Shown here: one piece after another, positions 56,885 through 64,000 of the stretch
Position numbering within the stretch: the first letter of the stretch is position 1
Layout of the letters: every line of letters starts with the position of its first letter
Assembly (NCBI GenBank): GCA_016699815.1
Contig: CP065012.1
Coordinates: 1,116,001 to 1,180,000 of the forward strand
Direction: 5' to 3'
DNA: 64,000 nucleotides
DNA from: Chitinophagaceae bacterium
GTDB taxonomy: Bacteria; Bacteroidota; Bacteroidia; Chitinophagales; Chitinophagaceae
The notes under the pieces: generated by a model
The model's input: the letters and a program-made list of their open reading frames with translations, nothing else
Told to the model about the DNA's origin: nothing
Database searches by the model: none
Translations under genes and position numbers: made by a program

Positions 56885-58516
56885 ATGTCCAGCGGTAACA
56901 TAAAAGGCAACATTGTTAACATTTTTAATAAAACAATTAAGTACGGCAACGTTTCATTTGCCAATGGAAAAATCCTACAAATAGGCATTACCGGCCCGTT
57001 ACAACCCAATGAGCCTTATATATTACCGGGATTTATTGACAGCCATGTGCATGTGGAAAGCAGTATGTTGGTTCCTTCGGAATTTGCAAAACTTGCAGTA
57101 CTGCATGGTACCACCGGCACCATTAGCGATCCGCATGAAATTGCCAACGTATGCGGTATGGATGGCGTAAAATTTATGATTGAAAACGGCAAAACCGTTC
57201 CCTTTAAATTTCATTTTGGGGCGCCAAGCTGTGTACCTGCAACCGTTTTTGAAACTGCCGGGGCAAAACTCGATGCAAGTGATGTGAAAATACTTTTAGA
57301 CATGCCGGAAATAAATTACCTCAGCGAAATGATGAATTTTCCAGGGGTATTATTTGGAGATGAGGAAGTGATGAAAAAAATTGATATGGCCAAAGAAAGA
57401 AATAAACCTGTTGATGGCCATGCCCCAGGGTTAAGGGGAGAAAATGCCAAAAAATATATTGAAGCAGGCATAAGTACCGACCATGAATGTTTTACTGCTG
57501 AAGAAGCATTGGATAAATTGCAGTATGGCATGAAAATATTAATAAGGGAAGGCAGCGCTGCAAAAAATTTTGAAGCGCTCATACCTTTGGTGCAGGATCA
57601 CTATGAAAACATGATGTTTTGCAGCGACGATAAACACCCAGATAGCCTGGAGCTTGGCCATATTAACCAATTATGTGCCCGTGCAGTTGCGAAAGGTATA
57701 GATGTATTTAAAGTATTGCAAGTTGCATGCATCAATCCTGTATTACATTACAATATGCGATGCGGATTATTGAGACAAGGCGATAGCGCAGATTTTATTG
57801 TAGTAAACAGCCTCATTGATTTTAAAGTATTGCAAACTTATATTGATGGTAATAAAGTTGCAGAAAACGGAAATTCATTAATAAAAACTTTTGCACCACC
57901 TGTAATTAACCAGTTTAACTGTAGCCCAAAAACAACAAGCGATATTGCCATAAATGAAACCGGCCAAACCGAAATTGCGGTAATTGTTGCATTAGATGGC
58001 CAATTAATTACTGAAAAATTAATGCTAAAACCACTTATTGAAAACGGTAAATTAGTAAGCGATGTACAAAACGATATTTTAAAAATAGTAGTAATCAACC
58101 GCTATAATGAAGCCCCGGCAGCTGTGGCTTTTATTAAAAATACCGGCATAAAACTTGGCGCTTTGGCTTCAACGGTTGCACACGACAGCCATAATATTGT
58201 TGCAGCGGGTGTTGACGACGAAAGTATTTGCAAAGCCATTAACCTGGTAATACAGCATAAAGGTGGCGTAAGCGCCGTATACAATAATACAAATCTTGTA
58301 TTGCCATTGCCTGTTGCCGGGCTTATGAGTAATGAAGATGGCTATAAGGTTGCGGCTGATTATACAGCCATAGATAAATTTACAAAAGAAGTTTTAGGCA
58401 GCACTCTTACCGCACCGTTTATGACGCTTTCCTTTATGGCATTATTAGTAATTCCACATTTAAAATTAAGTGACAAAGGTTTATTTGATGGCGACAAGTT
58501 TGAATTTATACAATAG
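56885..58516 (+). CDS. ade: Adenine deaminase
   Basis: A 543-residue enzyme that converts adenine to hypoxanthine and ammonia. The amidohydrolase core begins with the metal motif GFIDSHVHVESSMLVPSEF, followed by GTISDPHEIANVCG, GHAPGLRGENAKKYIEAGIS, and TDHECFTAEEALDKLQYGMK. The C-terminal AdeC domain (about 400-543) contains TGIKLGALASTVAHDSHNIV. It is a stand-alone plus-strand gene followed by a strong bidirectional terminator. Confidence 0.95.
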   Translation: MSSGNIKGNIVNIFNKTIKYGNVSFANGKILQIGITGPLQPNEPYILPGFIDSHVHVESSMLVPSEFAKLAVLHGTTGTISDPHEIANVCGMDGVKFMIENGKTVPFKFHFGAPSCVPATVFETAGAKLDASDVKILLDMPEINYLSEMMNFPGVLFGDEEVMKKIDMAKERNKPVDGHAPGLRGENAKKYIEAGISTDHECFTAEEALDKLQYGMKILIREGSAAKNFEALIPLVQDHYENMMFCSDDKHPDSLELGHINQLCARAVAKGIDVFKVLQVACINPVLHYNMRCGLLRQGDSADFIVVNSLIDFKVLQTYIDGNKVAENGNSLIKTFAPPVINQFNCSPKTTSDIAINETGQTEIAVIVALDGQLITEKLMLKPLIENGKLVSDVQNDILKIVVINRYNEAPAAVAFIKNTGIKLGALASTVAHDSHNIVAAGVDDESICKAINLVIQHKGGVSAVYNNTNLVLPLPVAGLMSNEDGYKVAADYTAIDKFTKEVLGSTLTAPFMTLSFMALLVIPHLKLSDKGLFDGDKFEFIQ

Positions 58517-58533
58517 TCGCAACACCAAAATAA

Positions 58534-58565
58534 AAAAAACCGCACTCAAAATGCTGCGGTTTTTT
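58534..58565. terminator. Bidirectional terminator between ade and the PQQ protein gene
   Basis: A perfect 11-bp stem AAAAAACCGCA / TGCGGTTTTTT with a 10-base loop and T-tracts on both strands. It lies 17 bases past ade and 16 bases past the convergent gene. Confidence 0.9.
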
Positions 58566-58581
58566 TATAGAATAAGCAGTA

Positions 58582-60570
58582 CTAAAATTTAAACCCTTCC
58601 AGTGTGTTGCCTCCGCTGCGGTAATAAATTACCCTTCCCAGTTCATCCATTTTATAATCCGGGTCTTTTTTATCTCCCAGCAACATATCTGCAATTCGTT
58701 TTCCGTTTTCTTTGTTTACAATGGTAATGCCTGCATCTTTACCCTGGTTGCTGCCAAATGCAGTAAGCATGGCTACAAAGCCATTGGCCTGTGCCGTAGC
58801 ATTAAACCTGCGTGAAATACTTTTAAACCCGGCAATGCCCGATGAAAAACCTGCAGTAGCCAAATTGTTACTGGCTTTTATATTGGCATCAAGGCCGGGA
58901 TCGGTACTGCCGTAGTAACCTTTTGCATAACTGAGTTGAGCGCTTTGAGCTGCGCCTGCTGCGCCAATCATCATACTGGTTGCGCCTCCAAGGCCCGATA
59001 GTAGCTTTCCGCCCATTGTTCTGCCAGGAGCCGGAACGTAAGTATGGTAAACCAATTTTGCATCACTATCATATAAGCTTGCATTTTGATCGCTGGAAAT
59101 AAAAATTTTATTATCATAAATTCCCATAGTATTGGGCTCTTCGTCCCGGTTAAAATTTAAACTTTGCAGCCATTCGTCCATATCTCCGGTTTTAAAATCT
59201 ACTTTATACACTTTCCCATTTCCATAAACATAGCCAGTGTTTTCATCCACATTATATCCCAGGCAGTTTTTTACTTTAAACCCTTTTTTCCAGGTTTTAT
59301 CGCCTGTTTCCATATCGAGAATATTAATTTGTTCTGTTGTTCGGAAATAAAGGCCCTGCGGTACCAATTGCAAATCGGTAACATCGCCTTTAATACTGAT
59401 GGGTTTTTTGGTTATGGATTTTCCGGCATCAAGGTCAACAATACTTATAAAATTATCTCCTTTGTCTAACTCTGTACCAAGTATTAACTTATTTCCGGCA
59501 AGTTTATAAGCAAGTATATCGCCTTTTAAATCTACATCTTCACTGTTCCATTTTGTATTTCCTGTTGCAGGATCCAACAGGATTAAAGTTGCCCTGTTTT
59601 TACCGGCAGCATTGCTTTTCTTGATTTTTCCAATAAGCCCGCCACCGCCTGAATTGGCTTTGGCAATATCTTCCTGCCTTTTTTCGGCTGTGGCAATTAT
59701 CATCCCACGGCTGTCTTGCAAAATGTAAGCTATGGGAGAAGGCAGTTTAAACCTTGTCCAGGTTTCATTGCCTGTGGCTGCATCAAACTGTGTGATATAA
59801 TCCTGGTTCCAAAAATAAAATTTTGATTTGTCTGCTCCCTGGAAAAAGTCGGCCGAAGTCATAGTTTGCATTTCAGATGCGCCGCTTCCGCCAAATGCTT
59901 TTCCAAACCCACCAAAACCCGATTTTTTCACTTGCTTTTGCACCGGCAAATCACTTTTCATGTCAATTGAATATAAAACTTCGCCGGTAGTTTTATTTAG
60001 GTTGTAAATATTTTTATCGGTAGCAATTAATATGCCGCCATTTACTTCCCTGGCTTTTGAAACCAGCTGCTCCGATTTTTTTTCAAATACCTTCTCCTGC
60101 TCCCAAACTTTACTGCCTGTTCCCAGGTCGGCAAGTACCAGTATTAATTTGCCATTTTTGTTTCCGCCGTAAAAAAGCATTTGGTTGCTTTGAGGCAGGT
60201 AAAGTCTTTTTAGTACATTATGAAAACCCAGGTCTTCGGTGTTGAGAATGGTTTTACCGCTCACCACATCCACCACTTTGTTATTGCTTTTAATTAGTTT
60301 TGCTTTTACCAGTGTTACGTAGGGCGTTCCGTCATGCACATCCAGGTTTTCTTCCTTAATATTCTCAATATCGTCTGCCTTCCACGCTTCTTCACCATTG
60401 GGAGAAATACCATATAAAGCATCTTTGGTTGCTACCATTACTGTACCTGCATCGGTAATACGGTACCAGTTTATTTTTGATGGGAATTCTTTTGTCCAGT
60501 CTGCATTTTTTTGTGCAAACAAGCTTAAGCCGGCAGCAAGGCTAATGAAAAATAAAAATGTTTTTTTCAT
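58582..60570 (-). CDS. Secreted PQQ-type beta-propeller protein
   Basis: A 662-residue exported protein with signal peptide MKKTFLFFISLAAGLSLFAQ. Repeated blades of the PQQ type occur (NLNKTTGEVLYSID, QFDAATGNETWTRF, LLDPATGNTKWNSED, IVDLDAGKSITKKP, ILDMETGDKTWKKG), and a Ser/Gly-rich region (GGFGKAFGGSG) interrupts the propeller. It ends with a conserved segment on a KENGKRIADMLLGDKKDPDY. No PQQ-dehydrogenase catalytic motif is evident. Its function is unknown and could be surface scaffolding. It is convergent with ade. Confidence 0.75.
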   Translation of the reverse strand: MKKTFLFFISLAAGLSLFAQKNADWTKEFPSKINWYRITDAGTVMVATKDALYGISPNGEEAWKADDIENIKEENLDVHDGTPYVTLVKAKLIKSNNKVVDVVSGKTILNTEDLGFHNVLKRLYLPQSNQMLFYGGNKNGKLILVLADLGTGSKVWEQEKVFEKKSEQLVSKAREVNGGILIATDKNIYNLNKTTGEVLYSIDMKSDLPVQKQVKKSGFGGFGKAFGGSGASEMQTMTSADFFQGADKSKFYFWNQDYITQFDAATGNETWTRFKLPSPIAYILQDSRGMIIATAEKRQEDIAKANSGGGGLIGKIKKSNAAGKNRATLILLDPATGNTKWNSEDVDLKGDILAYKLAGNKLILGTELDKGDNFISIVDLDAGKSITKKPISIKGDVTDLQLVPQGLYFRTTEQINILDMETGDKTWKKGFKVKNCLGYNVDENTGYVYGNGKVYKVDFKTGDMDEWLQSLNFNRDEEPNTMGIYDNKIFISSDQNASLYDSDAKLVYHTYVPAPGRTMGGKLLSGLGGATSMMIGAAGAAQSAQLSYAKGYYGSTDPGLDANIKASNNLATAGFSSGIAGFKSISRRFNATAQANGFVAMLTAFGSNQGKDAGITIVNKENGKRIADMLLGDKKDPDYKMDELGRVIYYRSGGNTLEGFKF

Positions 60571-60926
60571 AAATTTTTAGTTTTGAAAACAAATTGCAAT
60601 CTTAAATTTTTGTGTTGTATAAGAAAAATACCTTTAGATAAAATATACAGGAGTGAGTTAACGCACAAAGAATATGAAAAATTTTATACTTTAACAAGAA
60701 ATAGCAATACTGTTTTACCCAAAACCATAAAATGGGCTGTTCGGCCCATAGGCAGCCACCAGGATTTATATCTTTAAATAGAGCCAAAAATTGAGTTTTG
60801 GAAAAACCAAATGGGCTATGGTAAAAAAAAATAGTTTTACACCTAAATTTAAGACACAAGAGTCTTTTTTAAAATTAAGGTATCTTTGCCGCCAATTTTA
60901 AAATCCCACCGTAATATATTTAGCAT
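60571..60926. other. Intergenic region between the PQQ protein gene and tryptophanase
   Basis: 356 bases without a supported gene. It contains a hairpin ATGGGC / GCCCAT (60732-60749) without a T-tract, a 12-mer CAAGAGTCTTTT (60857-60868) and the -7 box TATCTTTG (60881-60888) of the next gene. Confidence 0.5.
60857..60888 (+). promoter_or_regulatory. Promoter region of tryptophanase gene with shared upstream 12-mer
   Basis: TATCTTTG (60881-60888) matches the -7 consensus, 38 bases before the ATG at 60927. The 12-mer CAAGAGTCTTTT upstream, at the -33 region, recurs at 62319-62330 before the next gene with almost the same spacing (24 against 25 bases to the -7 box). Confidence 0.45.
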
Positions 60927-62312
60927 ATGAGCCAGAAAATGAGGACACTAACCGAGCCATTTAAAATAAAGATGGTAGAGCCTTTACGCATTACTACCGA
61001 AGCATACAGGCAAGCCGCATTGGAAAAAGCCGGTTATAATCCTTTCCTCTTGCGCTCCGATGATGTGTTTATTGATTTATTAACCGATAGCGGAACCGGC
61101 GCCATGAGCGACCGCCAATGGGCCGGCATAATGATGGGCGATGAAAGCTATGCCGGTGCAAGGAGTTGGGAACATTTACAAGCCGTAGTACAGGAACTAA
61201 CCGGTATGCAATATGTATTGCCCACGCACCAGGGCCGTGCAGCCGAAAGGATCTTGTACAGCATCCTGGGTGGAAAAGGAAAAATTTTTATTTCCAACAC
61301 CCATTTTGATACCACACGTGCCAATATAGAATATGTAGGCTCTGAGGCCATTGATATTGTTTGCAAAGAAGCCAATGATGTAGAATCGTATGCTGCTTTT
61401 AAAGGAAATATTGACCTTGAAAAATTAGAAAAACTAATTACCCAGTATGGAACAGGTACAATTGCAGCAGTAATAATTACAGTTACCAATAATTCTTCCG
61501 GTGGCCAGCCAGTAAGTATGCAAAATATGAAAGCTGTAAGAAAAATTTGCGACAAACACGGCTTACTTATGGTAATAGATGGTTGCCGCATTGCCGAAAA
61601 CAGTTATTACATAAAGCACAGGGAAGATGGCTTTACCGAAAAAACCTATAAGCAAATTGCACAGGAAATGCTGAACCTTGGCGACGCATTTATAATGAGT
61701 GCAAAAAAAGACGGCATGGTAAATATAGGTGGCCTGCTTACCTTAAAAGATGAAGCGCTTTCGGTAAAATGTAAAAACCTGCTCATTATATCGGAAGGTT
61801 TTACAACTTATGGTGGCTTATCGGGAAGGGACATGGAAGCCCTTGCTATTGGGTTAAACGAAGTGTTTGATAAAGATTATTTGCATTACCGCATCCGCAG
61901 CACGGCTTATTTAGGCGAAAAATTAAGAGAAAAAGGAGTTCCTGTTGTGTGGCCCATTGGCGGGCATGCCGTTTATATAGATGCCAAAAAATTATATGCC
62001 AATGTTCCGGTGGTGGAGTATCCCGGCCAGGCATTGGTAATTGACCTGTATCTTAAAGGGGGCATTCGATGTGTAGAAGTGGGCAGCGTTATGTTTGGTA
62101 AATACAACAAACAGGGCAAATTGGTGCCTGCAATAAATGAACTGGTACGCATGGCAATACCCAGGCGTGTGTACACCCAAAGCCATATAGATTATGTACT
62201 GGATATTTTTGACGATATACTGGAAATAAAAAACAGGAACAAAGGATTTAAAATTACCTACGAACCGCCATTTTTAAGGCATTTCACAGCACATTTTGAG
62301 CCGATAAAATAA
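60927..62312 (+). CDS. tnaA: Tryptophanase/tyrosine phenol-lyase family beta-eliminase, probably tryptophanase
   Basis: A 461-residue fold-type I PLP enzyme. TEPFKIKMVEPLRITTEAYR, FIDLLTDSGTGAMSD, PTHQGRAAERIL and the cofactor motif MSAKKDGMVNIGG (Schiff-base Lys about residue 261) are present. TYGGLSGRDMEALAIGL follows. The position of the phenol-binding Arg of tyrosine phenol-lyase (GVRSMERG) is GIRCVEVG, like tryptophanase, so degradation of Trp to indole, pyruvate and ammonia is more likely than tyrosine breakdown. The C-terminus ends with LRHFTAHFEPIK. The assignment between the two is inference. Confidence 0.85.
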   Translation: MSQKMRTLTEPFKIKMVEPLRITTEAYRQAALEKAGYNPFLLRSDDVFIDLLTDSGTGAMSDRQWAGIMMGDESYAGARSWEHLQAVVQELTGMQYVLPTHQGRAAERILYSILGGKGKIFISNTHFDTTRANIEYVGSEAIDIVCKEANDVESYAAFKGNIDLEKLEKLITQYGTGTIAAVIITVTNNSSGGQPVSMQNMKAVRKICDKHGLLMVIDGCRIAENSYYIKHREDGFTEKTYKQIAQEMLNLGDAFIMSAKKDGMVNIGGLLTLKDEALSVKCKNLLIISEGFTTYGGLSGRDMEALAIGLNEVFDKDYLHYRIRSTAYLGEKLREKGVPVVWPIGGHAVYIDAKKLYANVPVVEYPGQALVIDLYLKGGIRCVEVGSVMFGKYNKQGKLVPAINELVRMAIPRRVYTQSHIDYVLDIFDDILEIKNRNKGFKITYEPPFLRHFTAHFEPIK

Positions 62313-62318
62313 GGGTAC

Positions 62319-62351
62319 AAGAGTCTTTTACAAAAGCTTTTGTAACTTTGG
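62319..62351 (+). promoter_or_regulatory. Promoter region of GT2 gene with shared 12-mer
   Basis: CAAGAGTCTTTT (62319-62330) lies 25 bases (start to start) before the -7 box TAACTTTG (62344-62351). The start codon is at 62451, so a leader of about 95 bases would be made. Confidence 0.4.
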
Positions 62352-62450
62352 TACACTTTCGTTTTGTTATAAATTAGAATAAATTGAGTTGCAAAACGCA
62401 AATAAAAAAATTGCACTTCATGTAAACCAAACCATGCTGGCAATGTACCA

Positions 62451-63092
62451 ATGCTTGACTTATATAGCTCCGCCAACCCATTGGTTTCGGTAATAATGGC
62501 TACTTACAACCGGTCGGGCTTACTACAGCGCAGCATTCCTTCATTTATAAACCAAATATTTAAAGATTGCGAACTAATTGTAGTAGATGACGGCAGCAAT
62601 GATAATAGTTTTGAAATAGTAAACCATTATATGAAACACCATGAAAACATCCGTTATATAAAACATAGCAACCGCAAGCTATCTCTTTCAAAAAATGTGG
62701 GTATTGCAGCTTCCGCAGGAAAATATATTGCTTTTTTGGACAGTGATGATGAATACCAACCCGATTATTTGGAAAAAAGGGTAAAGTATATGGCAAATAA
62801 TCCCAGGGTTGATCTTATTGAAGGCGGCGCCAGCATAATTGGCGACAGATATGTTAAGGACAAAAACGATTTGTCCAGGAAAATACATTTATCCCTTTGT
62901 ATCATCGGCCCAACCTTTTTTGGCAAAAAAGAAGTTTTTGTATCTCTAAATGGATTCGACAGAAATATTTTTTACAGCGAAGACAGTGAATTTTGGGAAA
63001 GGGCAGAAAAAAAATATTGTTTAAAAAAAGTTGATCTTCCGGGATATATTTATTACCGGGATACTGCAGACAGTATTTGTAATAATATTTAA
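62451..63092 (+). CDS. Glycosyltransferase family 2
   Basis: A 213-residue GT-A fold enzyme. VSVIMATYNRSGLLQRSIPS (about residues 13-32), the nucleotide-binding ELIVVDDGSNDNSFEI, and the DXD motif IAFLDSDDEY are clear. A further stretch (IGPTFFGKKEVFVSLNGFDR and EDSEFWERAEKKY with the catalytic-base ED) follows. It is short for the family but complete in the core. It probably adds a sugar to a cell-envelope glycan. It is 32 bases before the PLP enzyme gene. Confidence 0.9.
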   Translation: MLDLYSSANPLVSVIMATYNRSGLLQRSIPSFINQIFKDCELIVVDDGSNDNSFEIVNHYMKHHENIRYIKHSNRKLSLSKNVGIAASAGKYIAFLDSDDEYQPDYLEKRVKYMANNPRVDLIEGGASIIGDRYVKDKNDLSRKIHLSLCIIGPTFFGKKEVFVSLNGFDRNIFYSEDSEFWERAEKKYCLKKVDLPGYIYYRDTADSICNNI

Positions 63093-63124
63093 AATAAATA
63101 TTCATCATTAAATTATAAAAGGAA

Positions 63125-64000
63125 ATGAACAAAAAAATTAATCCGGAAAGCCTGATGATGTCTTATGGCTATAAACCGGAGCTATCAGAAGGCGCTGTTA
63201 AATGCCCGATATTTCAAACTTCCACATTTGTTTTTAAAAGTGCAGAAGCGGGCAAAGCATTTTTTGAAGTGGCTTATGGCCGCAGGCAAAAAAATGAAGG
63301 CGAAGAAATGGGCCTCATTTATAGTCGTATCAACAATCCCGATTTGGAAATACTGGAAAACCGATTAACACTTTGGGACGAAGCTGAAGATTGCGCCGTT
63401 TTTGAAAGTGGTATGTCGGCTATTACCACTGTGCTCTTAGAATTTTTAAAACCCGGCGATTTATTGCTCATTAGCAGCCCGCTTTATGGGGGAAGCGATC
63501 ATTTTATAAAAAAAATACTTACAAAATTTGGAATTATTGTTGTCGAATTTAAAGTGGGGCAAACCAAAGAAGAAATTATTGAAATTGTAAACAAAACCGG
63601 GCTTGCCCAAAAACTATCACTAATCTATATTGAAACACCAGCAAACCCCACAAATGATTTAATAGATATTGAAGTCAGTAAAGAAATTGCAAAATATTTT
63701 TCAACTTCCCAAAGAGAAATTTATTTAGCGGTAGACAATACGTACATGGGGCCAATATGGCAACACCCATTAAAGCATGGCGCAGATTTAGTTTTATACT
63801 CCGCCACAAAATATATTGGCGGCCACAGCGATGTAATTGCCGGCGCCTGCCTGGGCAACAAAGTATTAATTTCACGAATAAAAGTTTTAAGAACCTTTTT
63901 GGGCAATATGGCCAGCCCAAATACAGGATGGCTTCTGCTTCGTAGCCTGGAAACCTTAAAACTTAGAATGGATAAACAGGTTTATAATGCAACTAAAGTT
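63125..64000 (+). CDS. Cystathionine gamma-synthase family PLP enzyme (partial, cut by window end)
   Basis: The frame starts at ATG 63125 (MNKKINPESLMMSYGYKPEL) and remains open for 292 codons to the window edge, so the 3' end is missing. Typical Cys/Met metabolism residues are TSTFVFKSAEAGKAFFE, YSRINNPDLEILENRL, FESGMSAITTVLLEFL, PLYGGSDHFI and the PLP site YSATKYIGGHSD with Lys about residue 229. It acts on cystathionine, homoserine esters or methionine; the exact substrate cannot be decided from this part. It lies 32 bases behind the glycosyltransferase gene. Confidence 0.88.
   Translation, partial: MNKKINPESLMMSYGYKPELSEGAVKCPIFQTSTFVFKSAEAGKAFFEVAYGRRQKNEGEEMGLIYSRINNPDLEILENRLTLWDEAEDCAVFESGMSAITTVLLEFLKPGDLLLISSPLYGGSDHFIKKILTKFGIIVVEFKVGQTKEEIIEIVNKTGLAQKLSLIYIETPANPTNDLIDIEVSKEIAKYFSTSQREIYLAVDNTYMGPIWQHPLKHGADLVLYSATKYIGGHSDVIAGACLGNKVLISRIKVLRTFLGNMASPNTGWLLLRSLETLKLRMDKQVYNATKV

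Noticed and set aside
60732..60749. Hairpin ATGGGC / GCCCAT in the intergenic region before the tryptophanase gene
   Set aside because: It has no T-tract and is not next to a stop codon, so it is not a convincing terminator or riboswitch.

Overview
The window reads as a chromosomal piece of a Bacteroidota bacterium, most likely Chitinophagaceae or a close relative (inference, no database used). The grounds are several secreted proteins ending in type IX secretion (T9SS) sorting domains or the gliding-motility-associated C-terminal domain, GLPGLI, DUF4105, DUF2024 and DUF6705-like families, the RprX/RprY-like two-component style, AT-rich intergenic DNA, and many promoter -7 boxes of the Bacteroidota type TAnnTTTG with little sign of Shine-Dalgarno sites. 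No tRNA, rRNA, insertion sequence or CRISPR array is visible.

Layout. 1-1216: 3' part of a helicase-like protein with HRDC and HTH domains. 1460-3037: a stand-alone atpA with a near-consensus promoter. 3274-7375: a T9SS metzincin-like protease and an NDH-2 type NADH dehydrogenase. 7387-11836: GLPGLI protein, yidC, rplY (bL25), prs. 11911-16060: radC, then a compact seven-gene minus-strand cluster (SMUG2-type glycosylase, DUF488, HVA1/TUDOR protein, thioredoxin-like protein, DUF2024, MarR regulator, YggS). 16252-20747: FAH-family hydrolase, pth, ftsK, yqgE. 20901-28683: a histidine kinase and an OmpR-type response regulator that flank two lipoprotein esterases, a DUF4242 protein and the first copy of an unusual module. 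28744-39166: di-haem peroxidase and two giant T9SS M36 (fungalysin) proteases with Ig-like repeats. 39521-43584: the second, expanded copy of the module. 43701-64000: mostly core genes (dprA, guaB, DUF4105 protein, hydrolase, T9SS PKD protein, YgjV-like protein, DPP-IV, hslR, trmD, adenine deaminase, PQQ-propeller protein, tryptophanase, GT2, and a truncated Cys/Met PLP enzyme at the edge).

The most interesting content is the module found twice, about 14-16 kb apart. Each copy has a small XRE-type regulator on the plus strand, a divergent lipoprotein of about 555 residues ending in a domain with a JAMM/JAB-like Glu...HxH...Asp pattern, and directly behind it a small secreted DUF6705-like protein ending in TLI(K/R)Q. 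The second locus carries an extra orphan C-terminal cassette joined to a 179-bp near-identical connecting repeat and followed by its own DUF6705-like partner. This is the layout of polymorphic effector/immunity loci. The first locus has an in-frame TAG exactly where the paralogue has Trp. The two copies share an almost identical 51-bp leader although the coding regions have diverged, and long inverted repeats lie next to the regulators.
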